A stretch of 64,000 nucleotides of DNA. Source: Paraburkholderia sp. (GTDB taxonomy: Bacteria > Pseudomonadota > Gammaproteobacteria > Burkholderiales > Burkholderiaceae). The notes beneath the pieces were generated by a model that saw nothing but the letters and a program-made list of their open reading frames with translations, made no database searches and was not told where the DNA came from. Location: assembly GCF_024281035.1 (NCBI RefSeq), contig NZ_JAMXLH010000053.1, positions 62,001 to 126,000 of the forward strand, given 5' to 3'. A program made the translations under genes and the position numbers. Shown here piece after piece: positions 8,640 to 17,337 of the stretch. How positions within the stretch are numbered: position 1 is the stretch's first letter; every line of letters starts with the position of its first letter.

Positions 8640-9215
8640 TCAGAAAGTGGGCGGCGAATTTGCCGACACCACTTCGCAGATGTCGTTCGCGCTGGGATTG
8701 CGAAAACGGTGCGGCAGGCGGCTCTCGAAGTAGTAGCTGTCGCCGGGGTCGAGCAGCCAGGTCGTGCCGTCCACGCTCAGTTCGAGCTGGCCGGACACCA
8801 CGACGCCACCTTCATGACCCGCATGAGTGAGCATTTCGGCGCCGGTATCGGCGAGCGGCTGATACACCTCGCGCAGGATGCCCATGTTGCGGTCTTTCAC
8901 GTTCGAGCCCGCGAGATAGAACTCGATGGACGCCGTGCCGAGATTCGGCATCTCGTCGCGCCGCGACACCACGCTGCTGCCTTCGCTCAAGTCGAAGGTG
9001 AAGAATTCCGCGAGGCTCATGGGAATGCATTCGAGCAGCTTCTTGAGCGACCCGACCGACGGGCTGACGCGGCTTTGCTCGATCAGCGAGATCGCACCAT
9101 TGGTGACGCCCGCGCGCTTTGCAAGCTCACGCTGAGACAGGCCGTACCGCTTGCGCACGTAGCGCAACCGGACGGCGACTTCAGTGGATGACGAAACAGA
9201 TTCGGACACGTTCAA
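8640..9215 (-). CDS. puuR: XRE-cupin transcriptional regulator of putrescine catabolism
   Basis: A 191-residue regulator with an N-terminal helix-turn-helix (LRYVRKRYGLSQRELAKRAGVTNGAISLIEQ, about residues 17-48) and a C-terminal cupin barrel (GHEGGVVVSGQLELSV, DPGDSYYFESRLPHRF), the PuuR architecture. E. coli PuuR represses the puu genes and is relieved by putrescine. The start is uncertain: TTG at 9215 or GTG at 9209 are the only candidates before the conserved domain, and neither has a clear ribosome site. The gene lies between puuC and a 900-bp gap leading to puuD-puuA, which holds a candidate operator palindrome. Confidence 0.88.
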   Translation of the reverse strand: MNVSESVSSSTEVAVRLRYVRKRYGLSQRELAKRAGVTNGAISLIEQSRVSPSVGSLKKLLECIPMSLAEFFTFDLSEGSSVVSRRDEMPNLGTASIEFYLAGSNVKDRNMGILREVYQPLADTGAEMLTHAGHEGGVVVSGQLELSVDGTTWLLDPGDSYYFESRLPHRFRNPSANDICEVVSANSPPTF

Positions 9216-9413
9216 GAACCGTAGACGAAAGCGCGCGCACGCGCGTGGGACCCAGCGGACGTGTTGAATATTCTAATCAGTTGGGGTTTTTTTCAGTCAG
9301 TAGAAACCCGCGTATGACGGGCGTCGCCGCAAAATCGGGCCATACGTCCCCCGCGCAAGCGCGTTCCGGCGGACACTCGGGAAAGTGCTGACCCCAAAAA
9401 CGTTAAAAAATAA

Positions 9414-9441
9414 TTGACGGCTATTTTGGCTCGTATATCCT
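9414..9441 (+). promoter_or_regulatory. Candidate sigma-70 promoter facing the puuD operon
   Basis: TTGACG (9414-9419) and TATCCT (9436-9441) are separated by 16 bp, in an A+T-rich patch. Transcription would start near 9449 and run toward puuD. Confidence 0.45.
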
Positions 9442-10081
9442 GAATCACAGGTCGGGCATGATGAAGTTCCCGCTGCTACGCTGCAGTGCCGCATATGCAT
9501 AGCGATGCGAAGAACTTCGGAAGACGACCGCGTTCCGGTTGATGCAACGTTGGCCGTATTCGCGTTCGCAGCGGGAATGAACCCTTGTTCAACGTCACCC
9601 AGTCGAGTGCAATTGTGAGAGTCCGTGGCCCTCTGGTCCGATGGCATCAAAGTCCTGCGAGGTGTCTTCGCAGCGACTGTGCCGCCATCGCCGATGGCAG
9701 TAGCGGCAGGCTTGCCTCTCGCCTGCTTTTATCCGCCATCACGATACTTTCGCGCCGGTCGGTCCGGCGCCGTAATGCCATCTCCGCGCGCGCGTTCATC
9801 GCCGTCCATACGGACGAAGTCGCGTCGCTGCTGCCCTAGCGCCTCTCCTTCCTGCGCTGTTCGCCGTTTCTGTCGTCTTTCGCCCGTGAGGTCCGTCGCC
9901 TCGCCCGTGCGAAATGACTGCGCGCGTCCAACCACGGTTGCACCGCACATCGGCAGGAAACGAACCGCCTACATGATCTCCACGCGCAGTGCCATGCGTT
10001 AGCAGGGCGCCCGGCGCAATTCAGGTTTGCGGCCTCGTTTCTTGCGGGGCTGCAAGGTCATGTCACACCCGCTGCATTTCC

Positions 10082-10099
10082 CGCAATTCATGAATTGCG
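10082..10099. promoter_or_regulatory. 18-bp perfect palindrome upstream of puuD, candidate PuuR operator
   Basis: CGCAATTCATGAATTGCG is an exact inverted repeat 34 bp before the puuD ATG. The half CGCAATTCA recurs at 10015-10023. Assignment to PuuR is inferred from position, because E. coli PuuR boxes have a different sequence. Confidence 0.5.
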
Positions 10100-10133
10100 C
10101 ATAGCGGCAGACCAAGGAAGCAGAACTTTAGCC

Positions 10134-10943
10134 ATGCGAACTAAACCTCTGGTCGGCGTCACTGCCGATCGAACCATGACAGGCGCACATGCGTCGCACG
10201 TCACCGGCGAGAAGTACATCACCGCCGCCGTGGACGGCGCGGGCGCACTCGCGCTCGTGGTGCCCGCACTCGGCACGCATCAGGCCGCAGCCGATCTGCT
10301 CGACGCGGTCGACGGGCTGCTCTTCACGGGCAGCTACTCGAACGTCGAACCGCATCATTACGGCGGTGCGCAAAGCGAGCCAGGCACGCTGCACGACCCG
10401 CACCGCGATGCAACCACGCTGCCGCTCATGCGCGCCGCAATCGAGGCCGGCGTGCCGGTCCTCGCGATCTGCCGCGGCTTTCAGGAAATGAACGTCGTGT
10501 ACGGCGGCACGCTGCATCAACACGTGCACGCCGTGGAAGGCTTCGACGATCACCGCGAAAACAAGGCCGATTCGCTCGATGAGCAATATGGTCCGGCGCA
10601 TCAGATCGCGCTCGTCGACGGCGGCCTGCTGCAACGCCTCGCGCACGGTGCACGCGAGGCACGCGTGAACTCGTTGCATGGGCAAGGAATCGACCGGATG
10701 GGCGCCGGGCTCGTGGCCGAAGCCCATGCGCCGGACGGACTCATCGAGGCCGTGAGCGTCGCCAATGCGCGCGCATTCGCACTGGGCGTGCAGTGGCACC
10801 CCGAGTGGAAGCACGCGCAAAACGCCCTGTCCACCGCGCTATTCCGTGCGTTCGGAGAAGCCTGCCGCGCACGCATGCTGGCCCGAATACCGGGCGGGGC
10901 TGCCAGGCCTGGCGCCGAAGCGCCTCGCACCGCCCACGCCTGA
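10134..10943 (+). CDS. puuD: Gamma-glutamyl-gamma-aminobutyrate hydrolase (class I glutamine amidotransferase-like)
   Basis: A 269-residue peptidase C26-type hydrolase that releases GABA from gamma-glutamyl-GABA, the last Puu-specific step. The catalytic triad is visible: nucleophile Cys113 in VLAICRGFQE, and His222 and Glu224 in QWHPEW. The ATG at 10134 is chosen because MRTKPLVGVTADR matches the usual N-terminus; a purine run AAGGAAG lies 13 nt upstream. It leads an operon with puuA and spuC, with puuA starting 31 bp after the stop. The C-terminal 20 residues are Pro/Ala-rich and look unconserved. Confidence 0.92.
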   Translation: MRTKPLVGVTADRTMTGAHASHVTGEKYITAAVDGAGALALVVPALGTHQAAADLLDAVDGLLFTGSYSNVEPHHYGGAQSEPGTLHDPHRDATTLPLMRAAIEAGVPVLAICRGFQEMNVVYGGTLHQHVHAVEGFDDHRENKADSLDEQYGPAHQIALVDGGLLQRLAHGAREARVNSLHGQGIDRMGAGLVAEAHAPDGLIEAVSVANARAFALGVQWHPEWKHAQNALSTALFRAFGEACRARMLARIPGGAARPGAEAPRTAHA

Positions 10944-10974
10944 AGCCAGCCCGTACCCGATAGAGAGAACAATC

Positions 10975-12309
10975 ATGCAAGAGATCGACGAGTTTCTGAA
11001 AAAGCATCACATCACCGAAATCGAAGCCATCATCCCCGATATGGCAGGTATTGCGCGCGGCAAGATCATTCCGCGCAGCAAGTTCGAATCCGGCGAATCC
11101 ATGCGGCTGCCGCAAGCCGTGATGATCCAGACCGTGACCGGCGACTACCCGGAAGACGGCAGCCTGACCGGCGTCACCGACCCGGACATGGTCTGCGTGC
11201 CCGACTCCTCGACGATCCGCATCATTCCGTGGGCCGTCGATCCGACCGCGCAGGTGATTCACGATTGCGTCCACTTCGACGGCACGCCGGTCGAAATCTC
11301 GCCGCGCCGCGTGCTGCGCCGCGTGCTCGAACTCTATGCGGCGAAAGGCTGGAAGCCCGTTATCGCGCCGGAGCTGGAGTTCTACCTCGTCGACATGAAC
11401 AAGGACCCGGACATTCCGCTCGCGCCGCCCATCGGCCGGACGGGTCGCCCGGAAACGGGCCGCCAGGCTTACTCGATCGAAGCCGTCAACGAGTTCGACC
11501 CGCTCTTCGAAGACATCTACGAGTACTGCGATATCCAGGATCTCGAAGTCGACACGCTGATTCACGAAGTCGGCGCCGCGCAGATGGAAATCAACTTCCT
11601 GCACGGCGATCCGCTCAATCTGGCCGACCGCGTGTTCCTGTTCAAGCGCACGGTGCGCGAAGCGGCGCTGCGTCACCACATGTACGCCACCTTCATGGCG
11701 AAGCCGATGGAGAACGAGCCGGGCTCGGCCATGCACGTGCACCAGAGCCTCGTGAGCGCCGAAAGCGGCCAGAACCTCTTCACGGGTCAGGACGGCAAGC
11801 CCACCGACATGTTCTACGCGTACATCGCGGGCCTGCAGAAATACACGCCCGCGCTGATGCCGATCTTCGCGCCGTACATCAATTCGTACCGCCGCCTGTC
11901 GCGCTTCATGGCCGCGCCGATCAACGTTGCATGGGGCTACGACAACCGTACGGTGGGCTTTCGCGTGCCGTACTCGTCGCCGGCCGCGCGCCGCGTCGAG
12001 AACCGCATTCCGGGCGTGGACACGAACCCGTACCTCGCGATTGCCGCGACGCTCGCCGCGGGCTACCTCGGCCTCACACAGCATCTGAAGCCGACCGAAC
12101 CGCTCGTGAGCGACGGCTACGCGCTGCCGTACCAGCTCCCGCGCAATCTCGAAGAGGGCCTCACGCTGATGAGCGCATGCGAACCGCTGAAGGACATCCT
12201 CGGCGAGAAATTCGTGCGCGCCTATCTGGCGCTGAAGGAAACCGAATATGAAGCGTATTTCCGCGTGATCAGCTCGTGGGAACGCAAACATCTGCTGTTG
12301 CACGTGTAA
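10975..12309 (+). CDS. puuA: Gamma-glutamylputrescine synthetase (glutamine synthetase family)
   Basis: A 444-residue glutamine-synthetase-fold ligase that joins glutamate to putrescine with ATP, the entry step of the Puu pathway. The N-terminus (IDEFLKKHHITEIEAIIPDMAGIARGKIIP) is the PuuA/GlnT type and lacks the adenylylation loop of GlnA. Metal and glutamate residues sit in PELEFYLVD, EVGAAQMEINF, SAMHVHQS and VENRIPG. It lies second in the puuD-puuA-spuC operon. Substrates such as spermidine, cadaverine or ethanolamine are handled by relatives, so putrescine is assigned from context. An in-frame start well upstream would run into puuD and is not favoured. Confidence 0.9.
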   Translation: MQEIDEFLKKHHITEIEAIIPDMAGIARGKIIPRSKFESGESMRLPQAVMIQTVTGDYPEDGSLTGVTDPDMVCVPDSSTIRIIPWAVDPTAQVIHDCVHFDGTPVEISPRRVLRRVLELYAAKGWKPVIAPELEFYLVDMNKDPDIPLAPPIGRTGRPETGRQAYSIEAVNEFDPLFEDIYEYCDIQDLEVDTLIHEVGAAQMEINFLHGDPLNLADRVFLFKRTVREAALRHHMYATFMAKPMENEPGSAMHVHQSLVSAESGQNLFTGQDGKPTDMFYAYIAGLQKYTPALMPIFAPYINSYRRLSRFMAAPINVAWGYDNRTVGFRVPYSSPAARRVENRIPGVDTNPYLAIAATLAAGYLGLTQHLKPTEPLVSDGYALPYQLPRNLEEGLTLMSACEPLKDILGEKFVRAYLALKETEYEAYFRVISSWERKHLLLHV

Positions 12310-12326
12310 CCGCAAGGAGACAAACA

Positions 12327-13760
12327 ATGAGCTACCGAATCGATGCGCCCGCAAGCGCCATCCAACCCGCCCCGACGATGCTGCACGCGCAGGCCGCGCG
12401 CTCCACGAGCGAGTACCGCGCTCTCGACGCCGCGCATCACATCCATCCGTTCTCGGACATGGGCGCGCTGAACGCGCACGGCAGCCGCGTGATCGTGAAA
12501 GCGAAGGGCGTGTATCTGTGGGACTCGGAGGGCAACAAGATCATCGACGGCATGGCCGGTCTGTGGTGCGTGAACGTGGGCTACGGCCGCAAGGAACTGG
12601 CCGACGCCGCCTACCGGCAGATGCAGGAACTGCCGTACTACAACACGTTCTTCAAGACGACGCACCCGCCGGTCATCGAGCTTTCGGCGCTGCTCGCCGA
12701 GCTGTCGCCCGAGCCGTTCAATCACTTCTTCTATTGCAACAGCGGCTCCGAAGGCAACGACACGGTGCTGCGCATCGTGCATCAATACTGGCTCACGCAA
12801 GGCAAGCCGTCGAAGAAGGTCGTCATCTCGCGCAAGAACGGCTATCACGGCTCGACCATCGCGGGCGGCACGCTCGGTGGCATGGGCTACATGCACGATC
12901 AGATGCCCTCGAAGGTCGAGAACATCGTTCATATCGACCAGCCGTATTTCTTCGGCGAGGCCGAAGGCGACATGACGCCGGAAGCGTTCGGCCTCGCACG
13001 CGCGCAGCAACTCGAAGCGAAGATCCTCGAAGTGGGTGCGGAGAATGTCGCCGCATTCATCGGCGAGCCGTTCCAGGGCGCGGGCGGCGTGATCTTCCCG
13101 CCGTCGACCTACTGGCCGGAAATCCAGCGCATCTGCCGCAAGTACGACATTCTGCTGTGCGCCGACGAAGTGATCGGCGGCTTCGGCCGCACGGGCGAGT
13201 GGTTCGCGCATCAGCACTTCGGTTTCGAGCCGGACCTGATCACGATGGCCAAGGGCCTCACGAGCGGCTATGTGCCGATGGGCGCGGTGGGTCTGCACGA
13301 CCGCGTGGCGAAGGCGATCATCGAGAACGGCGACTTCAACCACGGCCTCACCTATTCGGGTCACCCGGTCGCTGCAGCCGTCGCCGTCGCGAATCTCAAG
13401 CTGCTGCGCGACGACGGCATCGTCGCACGCGTGAAGGCGGATACCGGCCCGTACTTCCAGCAACGTCTGCGCGAGGCGCTCGGCAAGCATCCGATCGTGG
13501 GCGACATCTCGGGCGTCGGCCTCGTCGCCGGCATCCAGCTCGCTCAAGACCCGAAGTCGCGCAAGCGCTTCGCCAACGGCGGCGACGTCGGCACGATCTG
13601 CCGCGACTTCTGCTTCAACGGCAACCTGATCATGCGCGCCACCGGCGACCGCATGCTGCTTTCGCCGCCGCTCGTGATCACGCGCGCCGAGATCGATGAA
13701 ATCGTGTCGAAGGCGAAGGCCGCCATCGACGCAACCGCGCAACAACTGGGACTTATGTAA
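12327..13760 (+). CDS. spuC: Putrescine-pyruvate aminotransferase (class III)
   Basis: A 477-residue PLP-dependent aminotransferase. The PLP lysine is Lys309 in LITMAKGLTSGYVPMG, and the cofactor aspartate lies in LLCADEVIGGFGRTGE (about 280). It matches the SpuC/putrescine- or polyamine-pyruvate transaminase group better than GABA transaminases (GMAGLWCVNVGYGRKELADAA near 75-95). The start ATG at 12327 follows a good ribosome site (AAGGAGACAAACA). It closes the puuD-puuA-spuC run. Its presence means this cell can deaminate putrescine directly as well as by gamma-glutamylation. A PuuE-like GABA transaminase role is the main alternative. Confidence 0.87.
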   Translation: MSYRIDAPASAIQPAPTMLHAQAARSTSEYRALDAAHHIHPFSDMGALNAHGSRVIVKAKGVYLWDSEGNKIIDGMAGLWCVNVGYGRKELADAAYRQMQELPYYNTFFKTTHPPVIELSALLAELSPEPFNHFFYCNSGSEGNDTVLRIVHQYWLTQGKPSKKVVISRKNGYHGSTIAGGTLGGMGYMHDQMPSKVENIVHIDQPYFFGEAEGDMTPEAFGLARAQQLEAKILEVGAENVAAFIGEPFQGAGGVIFPPSTYWPEIQRICRKYDILLCADEVIGGFGRTGEWFAHQHFGFEPDLITMAKGLTSGYVPMGAVGLHDRVAKAIIENGDFNHGLTYSGHPVAAAVAVANLKLLRDDGIVARVKADTGPYFQQRLREALGKHPIVGDISGVGLVAGIQLAQDPKSRKRFANGGDVGTICRDFCFNGNLIMRATGDRMLLSPPLVITRAEIDEIVSKAKAAIDATAQQLGLM

Positions 13761-13775
13761 CGTCACTTGTCTTTG

Positions 13776-13813
13776 ACCGGCGGCGCGCCACGGGGCGCAG
13801 GCGCCGCCGGTCA
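13776..13813 (+). terminator. GC-rich hairpin between spuC and potF
   Basis: GACCGGCGGCGC (13776-13787) pairs perfectly with GCGCCGCCGGTC (13802-13813), with no T tract. It may end part of the puu transcript or stabilise the 3' end so that potF is expressed separately. Confidence 0.5.
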
Positions 13814-13837
13814 ACCTTCACTTCAGGGGATACCAAA

Positions 13838-14959
13838 ATGAGTGTTAGTCATCTTCGTCATGCGGTCGCGGTTGCCGCCCTCGCTCTGTGCGCGGGTCTC
13901 ACGGCTACATCGAGCCAGCCGGCACGCGCAGCGGACGACGTATTGAACGTCTATAACTGGTCCGACTACATTGCGAAGGACACGATTCCGGGCTTTGAAA
14001 AGCAAAGCGGAATCAAGGTGAAGTACGACAACTACGACAGCGACGACACGCTGCAGGCCAAGCTGCTCGCCGGCAGCTCGGGCTACGACATCGTTGTGCC
14101 CACCTCGAACTACATGGCCAAGCAGATTCAGGCCGGCGTGTACCAGAAGCTCGACAAGTCGAAGATCCCGAACCTCGCGAACCTCGATCCGGTGCTCATG
14201 CACATGATCGCGGACGCCGATCCGGGCAATCAGTACGGCGTGCCCTGGGCCTTCGGCACCGACGGCATCGGCTACAACGTGGAGGCCGTCAAGAAGGCGC
14301 TCGGCGACAACGCGCCGGTGGATAGCTGGGCGCTCGTGTTCGATCCGCAATATCTCTCGAAGCTCAAGGGCTGCGGCGTGTCGTTCCTCGACCAGGCCGT
14401 GGACGTGTTCGCCGCCACGCTGCAGTACATGCACAAGGATCCGAACAGCACGAATCCCGCCGATTATCAGGCCGCCTTTGAAGTGCTGAAGAAAGTCCGC
14501 CCGTACATCACCCAGTTCAACTCGTCGGGCTACATCAACGACCTCGTCAACAACGACGTCTGTGTCGCGGTGGCCTGGTCGGGCGACGTCGGCATCGCGC
14601 ACCGCCGTGCCGAGGAAGCCAAGCGTTCGTATCACCTCAAGTTCTCGAACCCGAAGGAAGGCGGTCTGCTGTGGTTCGACGTGATGGTCGTGCCGAAGGA
14701 TGCGCCGCACCCCGAAGCCGCGATGAAGTGGATCAACTACATCGAAGACGCGAAGGTCAATTCGCAGATCACGAACGAAGTGTTCTATCCGACCGCGAAC
14801 AAGGCCGCTCACCAGTTCGTGACGCCGGCGGTCGTGCAGGACACGACGGTGTATCCGCCGGAAGATGTCCTGAAGAAGATGACGCTGATGAAGCCGATGC
14901 CGGCCGATATCCTGCGCCTGGAAAACCGTCTCTGGGCGCAGCTCAAGACGGGCCACTGA
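13838..14959 (+). CDS. potF: Putrescine/polyamine-binding periplasmic protein
   Basis: A 373-residue periplasmic solute-binding protein of the PotD/PotF family. It has a Sec signal peptide (residues 1 to about 32, ending SQPARAAD) and the mature N-terminus VLNVYNWSDYIAKDTIPGFEKQSGIKVKYD typical of the family. Acidic and aromatic ligand residues recur, for example YDNYDSDDT and VPWAFGTDGIGYN. It is followed by an ATPase and two permeases, the PotFGHI order. Putrescine is the likely ligand from the puu neighbourhood, though agmatine or spermidine binders are close relatives. A GC hairpin precedes it and another follows at 14999. Confidence 0.9.
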   Translation: MSVSHLRHAVAVAALALCAGLTATSSQPARAADDVLNVYNWSDYIAKDTIPGFEKQSGIKVKYDNYDSDDTLQAKLLAGSSGYDIVVPTSNYMAKQIQAGVYQKLDKSKIPNLANLDPVLMHMIADADPGNQYGVPWAFGTDGIGYNVEAVKKALGDNAPVDSWALVFDPQYLSKLKGCGVSFLDQAVDVFAATLQYMHKDPNSTNPADYQAAFEVLKKVRPYITQFNSSGYINDLVNNDVCVAVAWSGDVGIAHRRAEEAKRSYHLKFSNPKEGGLLWFDVMVVPKDAPHPEAAMKWINYIEDAKVNSQITNEVFYPTANKAAHQFVTPAVVQDTTVYPPEDVLKKMTLMKPMPADILRLENRLWAQLKTGH

Positions 14960-14998
14960 TGCCCTGAAAGCCCCTGAAGAAAACATGAAGGAGACACT

Positions 14999-15029
14999 GC
15001 GGAAGAGGGATCGCTCGACCCCTCTCCGC
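14999..15029 (+). terminator. Intercistronic hairpin between potF and potG
   Basis: GCGG-AGAGGG on the left pairs with CCCTCT-CCGC on the right around a short loop, with one bulged A. There is no T tract. The position after a binding-protein gene fits a stem that protects the potF message and lowers expression of the downstream transporter genes. Confidence 0.4.
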
Positions 15030-15194
15030 CTGAAGCCCGAAGTCTGAAGTCCGGTTGTGCCGCGCCGTATTCCGTGACGGCGCGCACGGCATCCCCCGAG
15101 CCTCGTTCGCAGTACAGATATCCGCGAGTCGCGTCATGCGCCCCGTGCGGGACCGCTCGCGCCTGCGATCAGAAAGGAACTACAAGGTTACATC

Positions 15195-16349
15195 ATGAAT
15201 TCGACGTCAACAGTCAACGCCAGTGCGGCCGCGCGTGCATCGGGCGCCGCGGCTACCCCCAACGACGCCTTCGTGCGAATCGAAAACGTCGTCAAGAAAT
15301 TCGGCGACAGCACCGCCGTGGATCATGTCAGCCTGGACATCGCGAAGAACGAACTCTTCGCGTTGCTCGGCAGCTCCGGCTGCGGCAAGTCCACGCTGCT
15401 GCGCATGCTCGCCGGGCTCGAAACCGCCACGTCGGGCCGCATCTTCGTCGACGGCGAAGACCTCGCGACGCTGCCGCCGTACCGTCGCCCCGTCAACATG
15501 ATGTTCCAGTCGTATGCGCTCTTTCCGCACATGAGCGTCGAAACGAACGTCGCATTCGGCCTCAAGCAGGAAGGCGTGCCGAAGAACGAGATCCGCGAAC
15601 GCGTGGCCGACGCGCTGAATCTCGTGCAGATGAGCCGTTACGCCAGGCGCAAGCCGCACCAGCTCTCCGGCGGCCAGCAGCAGCGCGTGGCGCTCGCGCG
15701 CTCGCTCGTCAAGCGTCCGAAGCTGCTGCTGCTCGACGAGCCGATGTCGGCGCTCGACAAGAAGATTCGCCAGAAAACCCAGCTCGAACTCGTGAACATC
15801 ATCGAGAAGGTCGGCGTCACCTGTGTGATGGTCACGCACGATCAGGAGGAAGCGATGACGATGGCCAACCGGCTCGCCGTCATGAGCGAAGGCCGCATCG
15901 TGCAGATCGGCTCGCCGAGCCAGGTCTACGAATTCCCCAACAGCCGCTTTTCCGCCGAGTTCATCGGCTCGACCAACCTGTTCGAAGGCAACGTGGTCGA
16001 GGACGAACCCGATCACATCTTCGTCGAAAGCGAGGATCTGGAAACGCGCATGTACGTGAGCCACGGCATCACGGGCCCGCTCGGCATGCCCGTGGGCATC
16101 TCGGTGCGCCCCGAGCGCGTGCGCGTCACGCGCGAGAAGCCCGCCTCGCAGCACAACTGGGCGCGCGGCGTCGTCTCGAACGTCGCCTACATGGGCAGCT
16201 ACTCGCTCTATCACGTGCGCCTGCCGGGCGGCAAGGTGGTCGTCTCGAACCTCTCCAGTTCGCACCTCACGAGCGACGATGCGCCCGTCTGGAACGACGA
16301 CGTCTACGTGTCCTGGTCGCCGGCCAGCGGCGTTGTGCTCACGCAATGA
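15195..16349 (+). CDS. potG: Polyamine ABC transporter ATP-binding protein
   Basis: A 384-residue ABC ATPase of the PotA/PotG type that energises polyamine import at the inner membrane. Walker A GSSGCGKST lies at 59-67, the Q-loop in MFQSYALFPHMSV, the signature LSGGQQQRVALARSL near 155 and Walker B LLLLDEPMSALD near 177. A C-terminal TOBE domain follows from about residue 290. The first 25 residues are a low-complexity Ser/Ala stretch. The 235-bp spacer from potF is long, but all four genes are on one strand. The potH start lies 13 bp after the stop with its ribosome site between. Confidence 0.92.
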   Translation: MNSTSTVNASAAARASGAAATPNDAFVRIENVVKKFGDSTAVDHVSLDIAKNELFALLGSSGCGKSTLLRMLAGLETATSGRIFVDGEDLATLPPYRRPVNMMFQSYALFPHMSVETNVAFGLKQEGVPKNEIRERVADALNLVQMSRYARRKPHQLSGGQQQRVALARSLVKRPKLLLLDEPMSALDKKIRQKTQLELVNIIEKVGVTCVMVTHDQEEAMTMANRLAVMSEGRIVQIGSPSQVYEFPNSRFSAEFIGSTNLFEGNVVEDEPDHIFVESEDLETRMYVSHGITGPLGMPVGISVRPERVRVTREKPASQHNWARGVVSNVAYMGSYSLYHVRLPGGKVVVSNLSSSHLTSDDAPVWNDDVYVSWSPASGVVLTQ

Positions 16350-16362
16350 GGAGGATCCCCAC

Positions 16363-17337
16363 ATGAGTACGTCTCTTCCCACTGCCAACGCGCAGGCCAC
16401 GGCCGGGCGCAGCGGCGCGCAGCGCGCGGCGCTCGTACGTTTTCTCTCGCGCTTCGTGCCCTCGGGCCGCACCGCCGTGATCGGCATTCCGTTCCTGTGG
16501 CTGACGCTCTTCTTCGCCCTGCCCTTCGTGCTGGTGCTGAAGATCAGCTTCGCCGACCAGATCATGGGCATTCCGCCCTACACGAACCTCATCGAGATCA
16601 AAGACGGCGTCGTGCACTTCGCCATGCAGCTCTCGCACTACGCGTTCCTGCTGCAGGACGATCTGTACATCGCCACTTACATCAGCTCGCTCAAGATGGC
16701 TGCGGTCTCAACCATCTTCTGCCTGTTGATCGGCTATCCGATCGCGTATTACATCGCGCGCTCGAATCCGGCCACGCGCAACCTGCTGATGATGGGCGTG
16801 ATGCTGCCGTTCTGGACGTCGTTCCTGATCCGCGTGTATGCGTGGATCGGCATTCTCAAGGATGACGGCCTGCTCAATCACGCGCTCATGGCCATCGGTC
16901 TGATTCACTCGCCGCTGCGCCTCTATCACAGCGACGCGGGCGTTTATATCGGCATGGTCTATTCGTATCTGCCGTTCATGGTCATGCCGCTCTACGCGCA
17001 CCTCGTCAAGATGGACCTCACGCTGCTCGAGGCCGCCTACGACCTCGGCGCAAAGCCGTGGGTCGCGTTCACGCAGATCACGCTGCCGCTTTCGAAGAAC
17101 GGAATCATCGCGGGCAGCCTGCTCGTGTTCATCCCGGCGGTGGGCGAGTACGTGATTCCCGAACTGCTCGGCGGCGCCGACACGCTGATGATCGGCCGCG
17201 TCATGTGGGACGAGTTCTTCAACAACATGGACTGGCCGATGGCGTCCGCAGTGACCGTTGCGATGGTGGTGCTGCTGCTCGTGCCGATGGCGGTCTTTCA
17301 GTATTACCAGGTCAAGGAACTGGAGGAAGCCAAATGA
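16363..17337 (+). CDS. potH: Polyamine ABC transporter permease PotH type
   Basis: A 324-residue inner-membrane permease with six membrane segments. The EAA loop reads LLEAAYDLGAKPWVAFTQITLPLSKNG near residue 225, characteristic of PotB/PotH. The start ATG at 16363 follows a strong ribosome site (GAGGAGGATCCCCAC), and the first 40 residues are cytoplasmic. The stop overlaps the next start in ATGA (17334-17337), so PotH and PotI are translationally coupled, as expected for a heterodimeric channel. Confidence 0.92.
   Translation: MSTSLPTANAQATAGRSGAQRAALVRFLSRFVPSGRTAVIGIPFLWLTLFFALPFVLVLKISFADQIMGIPPYTNLIEIKDGVVHFAMQLSHYAFLLQDDLYIATYISSLKMAAVSTIFCLLIGYPIAYYIARSNPATRNLLMMGVMLPFWTSFLIRVYAWIGILKDDGLLNHALMAIGLIHSPLRLYHSDAGVYIGMVYSYLPFMVMPLYAHLVKMDLTLLEAAYDLGAKPWVAFTQITLPLSKNGIIAGSLLVFIPAVGEYVIPELLGGADTLMIGRVMWDEFFNNMDWPMASAVTVAMVVLLLVPMAVFQYYQVKELEEAK

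Larger units (their letters stand above)
9216..10133. other. Long non-coding interval between puuR and puuD
   Basis: This gap of 918 bp is unusually long for the window. It holds a candidate sigma-70 promoter facing puuD (9414-9441), a half-site CGCAATTCA at 10015-10023 and a full palindrome at 10082-10099. No frame in it has convincing protein composition. If the promoter at 9414 serves puuD, the leader would be close to 690 nt. Confidence 0.6.

Noticed and set aside
9585..10002. Possible proteins in the puuR-puuD gap
   Set aside because: Three overlapping frames with no ribosome site, no family and Ser/Arg-rich composition. Listed as non-coding.
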